64,000 bases of DNA. Origin: Ornithodoros turicata (taxonomy: Eukaryota > Arthropoda > Arachnida > Ixodida > Argasidae). Positions within the stretch are counted from its first letter, which is position 1. Each line of letters begins with the position of its first letter. This document shows, piece after piece, positions 1 to 11,371 of this stretch. The position numbers were made by a program, and so were the translations under genes. The notes beneath the pieces are model-generated. The model searched no databases. It worked only from the letters and a program-made list of their open reading frames with translations, and was not told the DNA's origin. The stretch lies in contig NC_088201.1 of assembly GCF_037126465.1 (NCBI RefSeq), positions 4,035,001 through 4,099,000 of the forward strand, given 5' to 3'.

Positions 1-670
1 AAAAGCATGCGTAGGCGCCTGGAAGCCCTTAAAAAAATTCCCAAATTATCTGTACGAACCCTGGAAGAGTTTAGACGCCAGTCGTAACGGACCTGTTAGG
101 TACAAAGCTCAAACGGTGAAGGAGTAAGATCCGAAAGGTATATGTTTGCTTTAACAGTCCCAAAATATACTGGGTTGAGAACATGCAAGCGTAAACAGTT
201 ACAATGTCACGGTATTTTTTGGATATAATTAAATTCCTTCTTAAATTCAATTCTAAAAAAAAATTGTAGTAAATTTTGTGTGATTTTTCCTCTACTTAGT
301 GAGCTGTATTGAGTACTTCTATCTTATCATTTTTTTTTCTTTTCACTGTCCTCCTGTTTCTATTTACTATAGAAAGTGTATGGGTATTGCAGTAAAAATT
401 TTGCATGATTTTTTCTTTATTGAGTGAGCTTTATTGAGTGCTTTTATTTTATAAATTTTTTTCTTTTCACTACTCTTCTGTGTCATATTTCTACTTATTA
501 CAGAAAGTTTATGGGTATGAGGATATTTAGCGTAGGTGTGTTAGGTTCTTGTGCTTATTATTGTGCGAGATCATCTTTACCGTACTTCCGCGCCTTAATT
601 ATAGTGCTGCCTATCCTAATTATTAGAATTGGTAACCAGTGGTCACCAGGTGTCTCACGGAGGTACACCC
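1..670. other. Intergenic, nothing recognised
   Basis: AT-rich sequence with poly-T and poly-A runs. I see no protein-coding segment, RNA gene or clear repeat boundary. The block around 250-310 is imperfectly repeated around 390-440 (bgn 'tgtgatttttcctctacttagtgagct' versus a similar later stretch), which suggests a small local duplication. Confidence 0.4.
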
Positions 671-671
671 T

Positions 672-1466
672 CGCTGAATAATTCGTAAACAGGCGGCACT
701 ATCGAAAAGCTTTCTTTTCAGTGAGCACCCCTGAGACATCAGCCAAGAACTGAGCAGTGACGACTCAATTGCATACGCTCATTAATTAGATAAAACTCCC
801 GACTTTCGAATTTTACCCCATGCTCTTTCGGAACCTTCAGCAAAAACTGTTCCAGAAAAAAAAAACAGCGTCGACACTTGGTAATTTTTAGAGTAATTAA
901 TTGGTTTCGGTTTATGTAGCAGAGTACCAATGCGCTCTTTTGCAGAGCTATCTGGCTGCCAATTACGTGTTCATCTGCCCGGTTCACATATGGAGGTGAT
1001 GGAAGATAAGGAACCACCGCGGAGCGTGTCTTCTTCTCGATGACCACGAATGCGATGCAGCATCTCTTTTGTCAGTTTCTTATCTTCCGTCACTCCCGTG
1101 TGTGAATCAGGCGGATGAACACGTAATTGGCAACCGGACAGCGGAGCAAAGGAGCGCAGTGGTAAGTGGCTGCATGAAAGAAATATGTGAACCGAAACCA
1201 ATTAATTACTTTTAAAAAAAAATCACAAAGTGTCGATGCGTTTTTTTTTTTTTTTTCCTGGCATAGATGTCGCTGAATGTTCCGATCGGGAAAACAGGTT
1301 CCGAAAGCGTGCGAAGTAAAATTCAATCGTTACGGGGTTTATTTAATTAATGAGCATATGCAAACGAGCCGCTTTTTGCTCAGGTCTTGGCCGATGTCTC
1401 ACGGATGACAACTGAGAAGAAAGCTTTTTCGCTAGCACCACCCGTTCACGAATTATTCATCCGGGG
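672..1466. mobile_element. MITE-like inverted-repeat element, old copy
   Basis: The left part (about 680-910) is repeated in inverted orientation in the right part (about 1197-1466), with many substitutions. Shared landmarks are gaataattcgt..aac near the ends, aaagctttctt, gagacatc.gccaag, gctcattaatta and ggtttcggtt near the centre. The element at 46280-47062 shares the aataattcg end and the internal attaattggtttcggtt, so the two look related. The outermost bases are too decayed to fix the target duplication. It has no coding capacity. Confidence 0.55.
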
Positions 1467-1469
1467 GAT

Positions 1470-2049
1470 CCTCGCGAAACGCCCGGTATATCGAAGCACA
1501 CTGATCGTGAACATTAAGGGTTTTACAGTACCTTTCTAATGTTGCAGGTACGTGACCAGCATAGAGGATTACCTGCGTGGTGCTGCACTTGCACACATGC
1601 CTCGGAACCAGCAAGCACTGCAACTGAGCACCCTCGGTCAGTGATATGGCTAAGAAAGAGGACAATATTAGTCCACAGTTTGTCTTGGTCCTTGTTCTCG
1701 CTCGAGTGCCCGCAGCTGTATCACTTGCTCGTTTCACATTTCACGCACGTGCCTCGCAAATTATCCTACTTCTCGCTTTATTTTCTCGAGACGCTCACCA
1801 TCTGGCTGGCACATAAAAATTTGCAAAAATGCAGTGAAATATGGCGAATATGGCGACGTGTTCCTGTAATTTATGCAATTTTCTTGAATATTGAGAAATG
1901 TTATTGAGAAATATACCATGATATGCACCATGAAAGCCAGATTAAATTACCTGCAAAGACAGAAACCTGTCTGTCTCTGCTGCTGAAGCCTTCATGATTC
2001 CCATTCAACGCCTATGCTACTTTTGTACATGACACTGTGTACATGTGTG
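1470..2049. other. Intergenic, nothing recognised
   Basis: Short open frames on both strands here have no recognisable domain. No repeat structure is evident. Confidence 0.4.
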
Positions 2050-2055
2050 TAACAA

Positions 2056-2469
2056 CCACGACCTACTAGATTATAACGACCACGCCATAATCCGCAGCCC
2101 CTATGAGGAGCCCGTCCGCACGGTCCGCTAGGGGCGCTACGCGTCGGCAGGTGAGATCTGCACCACGATTGGACGATAGAAATTTGAATTCTGAACGCGC
2201 AGAAGCGGACGTACGACTACCGTAGCAGACGACAGCGATAGCGCCTATGAAAACGCATAGAACGGTGATGGTGAACAACCTCAGAATGAAACATCTTCCG
2301 CGGAATATCCACCGCTTGTACAGAAATACTAAGGTAAGTTGAAGTACAAAGTATCGTAGAAGATGAGGAAGCAATAACTGGGCCAATGAGTAGCGCCACC
2401 GCTAGCTTCCAAATGCCGCGCTGGGAACGGGGTGCCATGACACGGTCGTTATAATCTAGCAGGTCGTGG
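2056..2469. mobile_element. MITE, family E copy 1, 6-bp target duplication
   Basis: The terminal inverted repeats begin ccacgacctact and end with agcaggtcgtgg; the left arm continues agattataacgacca. Directly flanking is the 6-bp duplication TAACAA (2050-2055 and 2470-2475). A second copy at 49688-50099 has the same ends and interior but a different 6-bp duplication, TCGGAG, which confirms the boundaries. No protein is encoded. The interior carries one GCAGACGAC word (2225-2233) shared with copy 2. Confidence 0.85.
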
Positions 2470-2475
2470 TAACAA

Positions 2476-4080
2476 CATGCCAGTTTGCTGCCGCTTGAGG
2501 AGGGAGTTGTTCTCTTACAGGGCGAGGACCCCGTTTGGATCGGCCGGTATTTCTCCGAGCGGAACGTAACATCACCGGGCTGTTGGTGGAGGAAGGAACC
2601 GGAGACGGGAGGTCAGTCGAAAACGGTCGACGAAAGAGGGTTTCACCTTGGTTGGAGTTCGGTGCCTGGGTTGTGCCTTTTATTGGCGTCGTTTTAACTG
2701 TCTTGCCCAGCACTGGGGGGTTTTTAACGCTTTTAACTCTGTACCAACCAGCCCAAATTCTCAGTCTTATACTTGGGTAATGTTGCCCACATCAGTTTCC
2801 AGAGCTTTAGAACGCGAGGAAGCCCGCCTCTTGAACGATTTTTTTAGTACATGTTGAAGGGTTAAAAACTGTGCTTTCGGCATGTTGATAATCGACTGAA
2901 GCCATCATTAAGAGTGCTGAAAAGACGGACAAAAAGAACAACTACACGACACAGGCGCTCTGTGTCGTGTAGTTAATTTTGTCTGTTTTTATAGCTTTTA
3001 ATGATGACCTCATGACCCAAGCAACTGCATGTGCTTGGACAGTATGAGTGGGAAAATCAGGTTCTGTTTTTTCATCAGACTGTTTCTTTAAGTTACTTTA
3101 ACTGAAGGACATGTTTTGTTTGTATGTTATGTGAATACTTCGTATTTCTTATGCAAATTGAAGCAACACTCTAAAGATAGGTAGCACGGTAGCCTGTTTG
3201 AGTTTTAAATTGATTTGTTAAAATTTAAACGTTGATACTATGAATGGATTGTTCCCTGCAGGGACAGTGAAATTGTTGACCTCGATAAGTGGTCCCAGTA
3301 CCTCCTCATGTATCGGCCCGTCGCGCCCTACGTCAGGAACGGATCGGTTGTACTCATCTGACTTGTGTTGGACCGAATCACGTTTGATCAAGGAGCTTCG
3401 ATGCCAACGGTGTTCCAGCAAACCATAGTGTGTGTGTGTGTGTGTGTGTTTTAAACTGATCCCCCGCAAAATACGCAAGCGCAACTTCTGGATTTTCCAG
3501 TACTTGGTCTGCTACGACTACTTTGGAACGCAACATACCAAAGTAACTATCGGTTCACTTTCATGTATTGTGACTTAGTATCCTGTCTTACGTATGCTTT
3601 GCCTGTGCATGCCGTCAACTTAAAGGGGTTGTGCCACATAAATGTAGAGCACCAAGTTTTACAATGAAGGAGACAATTGACACTTTAAAAAAAATGTGCC
3701 ATAATTGTTGAAACTGGTACGACAGCAACATGATGCCAGTAGAACCAATAGGAAATGGCTGACTCCTCCTGTGACTTCAGAGCTTGGCATGCCAGTTTCT
3801 TCCAGGGTTTCTATCTTGTCAGCTATGATCTGTGGGTTTTTCATAATACTTTTCGTGCTCTATACTCTGTCATGATGCGAAGGACTGCATCTATAAAAGT
3901 GTTCCTTCAGCTCATTAGGTAGGAAACCTTGTATGTTTCATCTGGAACGTTTTAGGCGGACTGCTTTTTACAAATTTAGGGATAAAAAAAATTGGGTGCT
4001 GCTAATGGGCTAAAGTTAAAAAAAAAAGTTTTTACCAACATTGCATGTGACCCCATACATTGTGCAAATATGGTAAAATC
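2476..4080. other. Intergenic with one fold-back and a GT microsatellite
   Basis: No gene recognised. It contains the inverted repeat at 2899-3007 and a (GT)n microsatellite at 3428-3449. Several short open frames lack recognisable domains. Confidence 0.4.
2899..3007. repeat. Inverted repeat / hairpin
   Basis: The core arms aactacacgacacag (from 2939) and ctgtgtcgtgtagtt (to 2973) are exact complements around a few bases. Outside them gacggacaaaaa pairs with ttttgtctgtt, and catcattaa pairs with ttaatgatg. It is a small fold-back element or MITE remnant. Confidence 0.6.
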
Positions 4081-4360
4081 TAACGATGAAAGATGAAAGT
4101 CACTGAAAAGGTTAGCCAGCTGTAGGACTCGAACCCACATCTTCTGGATTGCCGGTCCAGGGCTCTACCAGTTGAGCTAAGCTAACACGCCTCCTCAGTG
4201 ACTTCCAAGGGTGCGTCATCTGAAGGGACAAACCAGCCACTCTCTCTCACTCATCCTCCTTTCATTCTTACATTTTTTCTCACTCATAGACACATTCATA
4301 CGACGGATTCGAGTTCTACAGCTGGCTAACCTTTTCAGTGACTTTCATCTTTCATCATTA
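4081..4360. mobile_element. Fold-back element with internal tRNA-like sequence
   Basis: The left arm 4081-4127 and right arm 4313-4360 are nearly perfect inverted repeats of about 47 bp (gatgaaagatgaaagtcac at the left outer end). Between and overlapping the left arm is a tRNA-like cloverleaf on the minus strand. A 48-bp copy of just the left arm occurs at 7079-7126. The structure combines features of a tRNA-derived SINE and a terminal-inverted-repeat element; I cannot say which mechanism mobilised it. Confidence 0.7.
4111..4186 (-). other. tRNA-like cloverleaf inside the fold-back element
   Basis: On the minus strand the segment starts gttagcttagctcaactggt and shows a 7-bp acceptor stem with wobble pairs, a GCTC/GAGC D stem, a CTGGA/TCCAG anticodon stem and a T arm with loop TTCGAGT. 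Both Pol III boxes are present (A box TAGCTCAACTGG, B box GGTTCGAGTCC). The anticodon loop is CCGGCAA, with C instead of the near-universal T at position 33, and the 3' part lies inside a transposon arm. A functional tRNA gene is therefore unlikely; it is more probably a tRNA-derived repeat. Confidence 0.7.
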
Positions 4361-6660
4361 ATTTCTTAGGCAAATTGAGGCTTTGTATGTATTTGTCCCT
4401 TCTATGTCGTTCCAGCCTCAGAACATCAGTCATCTCATGATAAAATCTGTTGTGTATGGATTCAATTTGGGAACATTGGGCACTATACAGTGATTTTAGG
4501 ATTTGTTTGTAGTCTATGCTCCTATGCTCTGTTGGTCCAACAGGAGTTGGAAAGCCAAAAAGTGCAGGGGGGACTCAGGTTTAACCGAGCCAAAAATGAA
4601 TTTGGATGGCAGATGTTGGGTTGAATGAGGTTTTATGCAAAGAAAGGTCCTATCCTATATATATATATATATATCTGAAAAGCTTTGTGCTGGCTCCTGA
4701 ACATGTACACAACATGTACAGAAGCATAGTTAGAATCCGGGAGCTCTCAGCTGCATCACAAAACACGTGTTTGTGACATAATTATTTAGAACTGCGTAGC
4801 ACAAACTAAAATGGTACAAGCGAGCCGTTGAGCATGGGAAGCACAGATACAAAACACAGGATGACGCAAGACTTTACTAATGTGTCGTCCTCAATACCCG
4901 TGTTCCTCAAACTCAACGAAATGTTGCCTCCTTCATGAAGAAACGCCTATACTGCTGCACTTTAAATGTTTTAGATGATGAGGCACTGATTCAGGGTTAT
5001 CGTTACATATGTGCTTAGCAGTATGTCTGCCTCGATGGGGCCCAGACGTAGCTAAATTGACGGCATTGCAAACAACCGTGATGTGATTTAGCGTAGGATG
5101 ATGGTGATGATATATGTTACACATATGTGGAACAGTAGCGTTAAATTGTGCGGAAGATATTTGGTGCTCTAAAGGACTCGAACAACCGGTGCGTCATGAT
5201 GAAATGTACCACGTTGCTTCGCCGTAACTATAAAAGAGCCTTCTACATCTGATCCATGTTTCTACCCTTCATTAAAAGTGCAATGTGCCGTCAGCAGCAA
5301 TTCCCAGACATGCTCCATCCCAGACATGCTCCATCCCAGACATGCTCCATCCATGTGTTCCTGTTCTATTGCACATTATCCAGCCCTTGAAATCCTATCA
5401 CACAGCTGGTTGGTGACGACAGCTGTTGTTTTATGTTTGACCCTGCGCAGGAGCGCAGAAATATCACTGCGATAGAAAATTAAAAGCGCGCTGGCTGCTG
5501 CTCGTCGCAGATAGAATAGAGCGGTGGCTCATTTCACAGCTTTTTTTTGGTAAGACAAAATGTATTGCATTGTTATTATGAGGGAACTTGCCAGCAGTGT
5601 TGCATCATCCTGCCTCATAGTATGTCCAGCTAGTACAGTACACCTTTACCGTGTGGGTTAAATGAACTTGAGTCAGAAGGGAGCAACGTGCTACTAATAT
5701 TGTATGCCCCCCCCCCCCCCCCCCCCGTTTTTATCCCGTGTAAAAATGCCCCTTTTATGTATTTTCGATTTCAAAGAGAGAGAGAAAATAAAACCCCCGG
5801 AAATTGGGCCATATCCCTCTGCAGACATCGCACGCTCCTCTCAGCCGAAATAAATAGGAATAAAAAAAAAAAATAGCGTACGTCCTGCCCCACCCGGCGC
5901 TTTCCGCAGTCTCTTCTGTGAAACTGATTCCCGAGAACAATATACTTCCCGCATCCATGAATCGCAATCCAAAGGCTCGTGGACTCGAAGGCGGTTGGTT
6001 ACTCGAGTCGCTGTGAATACGAGCCTCGCATGATTTAATTCAGCGGCCTTTGGAGTACGGCGCGATCGAAGTCGAGGTCTAGAATTCAATGAGCAAAATA
6101 GCGGAGCAGTGGCGCCACACGGACGATTGTCAGTCTGGCCCGAGCCTCTGAAGCGGACGGAAGGTCGCGGCCTTGGACCTTCACAGCGTTGTCTTCGCCA
6201 CTAGAGGTATTGACCTCCCCCACAATCTCTGTGCGAGTATATTTTTGGGAACAGATTTTCGTATCCCCCCCCTCAAGGCGTCTAATCTCGATGTCAATAG
6301 CGCACGTATCTGTATTTGATATGCGTCATCTTAGTAATTTTACCCTGACGCGTTGTCTACTGTATGCGATCATTCTTTGAATGGTCGTCTGCAGTAATGT
6401 ACGTATTCACAATTTGCGGCGCGAGCGTACTCAACCGATGCGTGGACTAGATTTTTTGCGTTCTTGCCAGTCGTCGGCCGCCCGCACTATCTGCGCTCAC
6501 AATCAAGCTTGTTATCCTGCGGGACGATTCGCTCAGCCGGCATCACTCTCGTACGATTGGCGGGCATCCCAACAGCACGTGAACACTACCTGACGACGCG
6601 AGGACCCCCTCTTGGGAACGATCCCTGCTCGTAAACGGCACTGGGCCACTTTGGCGACCG
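4361..6660. other. Intergenic, simple repeats only
   Basis: No gene recognised. It contains a (TA)n run at about 4656-4674, three tandem 17-bp units (cagacatgctccatccc) at about 5306-5352, and a run of about 20 C at 5706-5726. One exact GTCGTCTGC word lies at 6384-6392, roughly 300 bp upstream of the proposed promoter of the phosphatase-regulator gene. Confidence 0.4.
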
Positions 6661-6676
6661 GTTCTAAGATATCGCA

Positions 6677-6727
6677 GCGCATGCGCAACGAAGGAAGAAT
6701 ACACGGCCAGTTTACGTTTTATCAGTA
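6677..6727 (+). promoter_or_regulatory. Candidate promoter of the PP1 regulatory subunit gene
   Basis: A perfect NRF-1/Ewg-type palindrome GCGCATGCGC lies at 6677-6686. About 36 bp downstream is tcagta (6722-6727), an arthropod-like initiator, and then a consensus 5' splice donor GAG|GTAAGT at 6748. The next strong acceptor (ttttttgtttcgcag, ending 7349) precedes the coding start. This order of signals is directly visible; that they form the promoter and first exon is inference. Confidence 0.45.
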
Positions 6728-6747
6728 CTACAGTAGCTCAGTTCGAG

Positions 6748-7349
6748 GTAAGTTGTCTTTTTTCGCTTGACCGGCTCTCGCCAAACAGAAGTGCCGGGTC
6801 TCCGCGTTGTCTGTTTTGGAGAGCTGAGCGTGCCGCCTCGCGCACGGAGAACGCGACGTTGTCTTTGGGGTGAATGTGATCATATTTAGAGTTTCCACTC
6901 GGAATTGCTCGTTTGTTGTCGTTGGCATCGATCGTGGTAGCGTTACTGACCGACTCACGTCGTCCAAGAGCCTTGAACTTAACTCCCTGAATATCGATTT
7001 TATGCGCTATTCCTTGCGGCATTGGCGAGACATAATCGTGGTCGATGAATGTTGTGGCGTTTCTGGACAGGGACTTGTTAACGATGAAAGATGAAAGTCA
7101 CTGAAAAGGTTAGCCAGCTGTAGGACAGTTCTCTCAGGGACTTGTGTTTATTACGACGTTTACTCGTCGCCTTGACAGGCGCGAGCAGATGTCGTCTGCT
7201 GCTTTGCTTGATCATTCAGTGTCAGGGTCTCCCGTGGACAAACTGTGCAGCGACGTGTGCAGTTGAAAAGCGGGACACTTTGACACATTGCCTGCTTTCT
7301 CCTTTTGTTTCCATCTTGTGACAGTTGCCCGTTTTTTTTTGTTTCGCAG
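6748..7349 (+). other. Proposed 5' UTR intron of the PP1 regulatory subunit gene
   Basis: The intron is bounded by donor GTAAGT at 6748 and acceptor CAG ending at 7349 after a T-rich tract. It holds a solo arm of the fold-back element (7079-7126) and one GTCGTCTGC word (7191-7199). No transcript evidence is available, so the 5' exon is a prediction. Confidence 0.45.
7079..7126. repeat. Solo arm of the fold-back element
   Basis: This is a 48-bp match to the left arm at 4081-4127, starting taacgatgaaag and ending agctgtaggac. The tRNA-like part and the right arm are absent. Confidence 0.8.
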
Positions 7350-7374
7350 ATACACGGTTTGTCCTCCATCCGTA

Positions 7375-8268
7375 ATGCCAACAGATTTAGACATGTTGCT
7401 GTCAGCCGGGCCACCACTTTTTTCGGGCGGCAGCAATGTTTCCGAGTGCCGCCTGAGTGCCTGTGTGCTGCCACCGCAGAGAGCTCTCTTCAACCCTCGA
7501 ATCGCAAAGAATGGGTTCAGACGCGCGTCAACGAACGTACCGCCCATAAAGCCGTGCATGTCGCCTCGAGATGAAGAAATCCAAAGCGAGCCCACAAGTC
7601 CGACTGGACGCGGCAAGCAACGACGTGTATCCTTCGCCGATGACAGAGGACTGGCGCTAACCGAGGTGCGGGTCATGGTCGAGCCTTCCGACTGTCCGCC
7701 GCGCTGGTCCGACGAGTTCGTGGCCCACATCACCCGAGCTGACGTCCAACCAGATCCGGGCCCGACCTGGGAGGCAACCTTCACCCAGCCAGCCTCGGAT
7801 TACCTCACCTTCCGGCACCAGCTGGAGTCGAACTGTGTCTGCCTAGAGAACGTCATTGTTCGAAACCAGGAGAACTCCCTAACCGGAACCATCAAAGTCA
7901 AGAACGTAAGCTTCGAGAAGGAAGTGTTTGTGAGAGTCACATTCGACGCCTGGAAGACTCAACAAGACTATGCGGCGAGCTACGTTCCCAACGGCCACCT
8001 GGCGGCGTTCTTCGACACCTTTGCGTTCTCTGTGCCGATCCCATCTCAGCACGGCGGAACCGTTGAGATGTGCGCGTGCTTCCGACACAACGGCACGGAA
8101 CACTGGGACAGTAACGGGGGCAAGAACTACCGCCTGCTGTGCAAGAACGTCCCACCGCAGGCCCCACAGCCGGTCCGGCGGTTCACGGACCCCCTGCGGG
8201 CGGAAGTGGACTCGTGGACTGAATTTGCAAGCTGGCGGAACCTCATAACCGAGGGTCCGTACTGGTGA
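7375..8268 (+). CDS. Protein phosphatase 1 regulatory subunit 3-like glycogen-targeting protein
   Basis: The 297-residue protein targets protein phosphatase 1 catalytic subunit to glycogen, where it would promote dephosphorylation of glycogen synthase and phosphorylase. Two hallmarks are visible: the PP1-docking motif RVSF (residues 84-87, within RRVSFADD), and a C-terminal CBM21 domain (about residues 136-257) with the family signature KNVSFEKEVFVRVTFDAW and a WDSNGGKNYRL block near its end. The longer open frame begins at 7288, but its first codons cross a polypyrimidine tract and a CAG acceptor ending at 7349, so the second in-frame ATG at 7375 is preferred. Length and layout match the short PPP1R3B/C/D-type subunits rather than long muscle PPP1R3A. 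The coding part is one exon. Which vertebrate paralogue it is closest to cannot be settled by eye. Confidence 0.92.
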   Translation: MPTDLDMLLSAGPPLFSGGSNVSECRLSACVLPPQRALFNPRIAKNGFRRASTNVPPIKPCMSPRDEEIQSEPTSPTGRGKQRRVSFADDRGLALTEVRVMVEPSDCPPRWSDEFVAHITRADVQPDPGPTWEATFTQPASDYLTFRHQLESNCVCLENVIVRNQENSLTGTIKVKNVSFEKEVFVRVTFDAWKTQQDYAASYVPNGHLAAFFDTFAFSVPIPSQHGGTVEMCACFRHNGTEHWDSNGGKNYRLLCKNVPPQAPQPVRRFTDPLRAEVDSWTEFASWRNLITEGPYW

Positions 8269-8854
8269 GGGGGGACTGTCCGGCGGTGTCGTTTCATTTT
8301 TGGGGGACCTGGAGGAGGGGGAAAAGTCTAGTCTGGATCTGCAAAGGTGGAAGAAAGTGTGTACACCCAGTACCTGCTGTTCGAGTGCCAAGGGGAGAAC
8401 TTTCTTTGAGCTTTACACAAAAAAAAAAAGAAAAAAAAAAGAAGATTGTTGGCCGTGGTTGCTTTAGGATGTTTTCCATTGTACATACGAGCGTGTATTC
8501 CTTACAGGGGCAGTCTATTTACACATTGCTAGAGGTTGATCGGCCTCGCGTGTATTCTGTGATTATTCTAAATGTCTCACCATCCACTCGTGCCATACAG
8601 TGTTAGCTAGAGTTGCGTCGTATCTATCTCTATCTCTCTAGTTTCGGTTGCGTCTGATGTGTCCGAAGGGTTCGGTGGCGTCGCCCCCCCCACGCGCCCC
8701 CGCCTAGCGGGTTACGCGTGCGGGGGGGGGGGCCCGCATTACTGTGAGAGGACGAGGCAGAGTTTTAGACTCTGAGAGGCCTGATGCTGGAAGTACAATG
8801 CTTGCTGTCTTTCAGCTACGTTATGTACGCCTGATGTTTTATGCAGGGGTTGTA

Positions 8855-8860
8855 AATAAA
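8855..8860 (+). terminator. Poly(A) signal of the PP1 regulatory subunit gene
   Basis: A canonical AATAAA lies about 590 bp after the stop codon and is followed by a T-rich stretch, as expected for a downstream element. The intervening 3' UTR contains homopolymer runs (A, G and C) but no other feature I recognise. Confidence 0.6.
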
Positions 8861-8880
8861 CGAGATATTTTTTTTGTCCA

Positions 8881-11371
8881 CTTTCCTGTCAGCTTCGAGT
8901 CATATTCCTGCATGGTAGAATGCGCATAAAGTGCTTTGAAATGATCGAGACCAAGGGAAGGGAAACATCTCTCGAAAAAGCAAATTTTGGAGGAGTTTCT
9001 ACTTACTTGGCCATCTGAGCAGACTCTCCTTAATCTGTGCTGCTCCGGAAGTTTGTTATGCTGCAAAATGGCTGCAACATTGTGGATGCTTTCGTTTTTT
9101 TTTTATCTCTGTGTTTTTTATGGAAGCTGTAGAATTCCAGCGAAGGAGTAATGTATAACCCTACACCTGTATGATCTACAACTATGCATTCCGGTATCAG
9201 TAAGGCAGCCCATGAGCACGCAATCGGAGCCCTAAGATAGTTGTGGGCAGCTTGCCAAGTCGTTGCGTCTTGTACTCATAAAGGGTCTAGGTATGGTTTC
9301 CATTGCACAATTACTTTTCGCTCTTGCTGTTCAGCAATCGCTCTGCAGCATAAAGTGTTTCGCAATCTGAAGGAACTCCAGTTTCCGCTAAACATGGTAA
9401 AGAAGGAAAAAAGAAAACGCGGTAGTGTTCGGAAAGAAACAAGTTCGTGATGTCGAGATAGATAAAAAAAAAACCGTTATTGGTCGCTAATGGCATCATC
9501 GACTGGCAGCCACCGATCGCTCACTCTGGAGCGCGAGCTCTATCTTGGGCTGGTGAAAACGGAGCGCTCTTACAACAGTTTTCCTCTTTCTGCCTCCAGC
9601 TAGGAGCGCTCTGGCTTAGAACATTGGTACCGCCAGAAAAACGGGAATGACAGATTAGGCGAAGCAGTTTCATTCATTCCACTTTTTGTTCATTCTCGAA
9701 TGGAAAATACGAATCCGGCAAACATACTGCGTAAAAAAAGAAAGTTTCCACAAAAGCGTGACAGCAAATGGTAAAATTAATAACCGTTACCCGTTCCGAA
9801 ATCGTCTGCGTTTCGTTTGTCGTCTGCGAAGCCCGTTGGTACCAGGGGTTGGTACAATTTTGTCGGCGACGCGGAAGAGGCGTTCGCCAAACTCACCGAC
9901 GCTGTACTGTTTACTCCGTGCTCTTATCTTCGTTTAAGTGCTCCGATGTGCGTTTTCCTTGTTGAGTTGTGTGAATGTCGGAAAGTCCTTGTTCTTGGGT
10001 ATTACGCCGGTTTCACGCGACCGTATTTGTCGTCTGTTTGCTTCAAAATTATAACCTAAAGGCAATCGAGCTCCCTATAGGTTCCAATGGGTCCGTTAAC
10101 AAAGGTACGGTGAAGCAAGCAGTGTACATTTCGTACACGTCATATGTAGCTCCGGAAATTTTTAATTGGATAAAATTGCGATAAAATTGATCGAGGCGAC
10201 GCCTGGTGTGAAATAATCATGAGAAGCGGCCATCCAAAGGTATGTATGTAAGTGATGTGAAAATCACAGGTTTCCAAAGAGGAAGCTGGCCAACGCCGCA
10301 ACGATTCCCGATCAACCACTGAAACCGAAACAACAGGAACCAAGCCAAGCCCACACCCTTGTTTCACCTCTCTTTTCCTTTTATTATTATTAATAATAAT
10401 ATTATTATGTAATCTGGACGCCCGTCTAAATTTCTCCTGTGTTACCTTATGTTACCTGCCCCGTTTTAGAAGGCATTAGCTGAACCTCATTTTAGCGGGC
10501 AACACTGGCGCTCATGTATCCAGCATTTTTTTGTTGCGATTTACTTCGGCACAGTGTTGCCCGGATGGTTGCCCGGAATTTTCAATTTTGCTTTTCTATC
10601 AAACTATGAGCGTGATTGGGGCGAAAGTTGTGATGTGTCCTAAGAGCCTACACTGTTAAATGAACTCATTTTATGAGATTACGCCTCAATTGATTTGCGG
10701 TTCAAGAAAGACGTTCGCGTGAAGCCGGCCTTAGCCAGTTTTTAGCAGATCGGAAGGTGACGGTTCCGAAAACATGATATAGGCCAAGTGGGTCACATCA
10801 CATATTAGAAGCGAAAAATTGTTTATGAACCACCCGAGGAATGTTCATGATGAGAGAAAGAATGGCGCGCCTTTTCCGACCAAGAACACAAAATAAGGTT
10901 CGGAGCTTATCTCCGAAATGTATCTGATGTCGCTGAACACCCTCCTTTCTGCGGTGGTAAATGACGTCAGTAGTTTGGTGGTCCAAAAAAAAGAAAATGT
11001 CGATCAGGTCAGTCTCGGCTCGAGTGAAAATAAATAAAGCGAAAAATAAACGTTTCTTCCAAGCCTCGTGCATTATCCATCGTACGGTCAATTCTGGGTG
11101 ATATTGGGATTAAATTAGTGTGTCGCGAGCTGTGCCGTATCCACAGGGACCCCCCCCCCCCCATACCTACCTATCATGGGCCGACCCACGCAAAAATCGT
11201 GCTAATCCGATGAGGAAAAAATATGGGGGGGGGGGGGGGACGCATGGAGATCCAGCGTGTGACGGTCGCGAAAGTTCTTGCTGTTGCTGGCATCTATCTA
11301 TATATAAGCAGCGTTCTTGAATAGTTTTCAAATTATGACGTTTTCATGGGTCGTTTTTATGGGTTTAGCTC
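8881..11371. other. Intergenic, nothing recognised
   Basis: No gene recognised. Notable pieces are an exact GTCGTCTGC at 9819-9827 with a near copy at 9801-9809, a palindromic AT-rich microsatellite at about 10381-10408 (attattattaataataat), and C and G runs near 11151 and 11225. Confidence 0.4.

Noticed and set aside
4111..4186. Functional tRNA gene
   Set aside because: C at position 33, overlap with a transposon arm and presence within an inverted-repeat element argue for a tRNA-derived repeat.
7288..7374. Upstream ATG of the phosphatase-regulator frame
   Set aside because: The codons run through a polypyrimidine tract and a CAG acceptor and show no conservation-like features; the ATG at 7375 is preferred.
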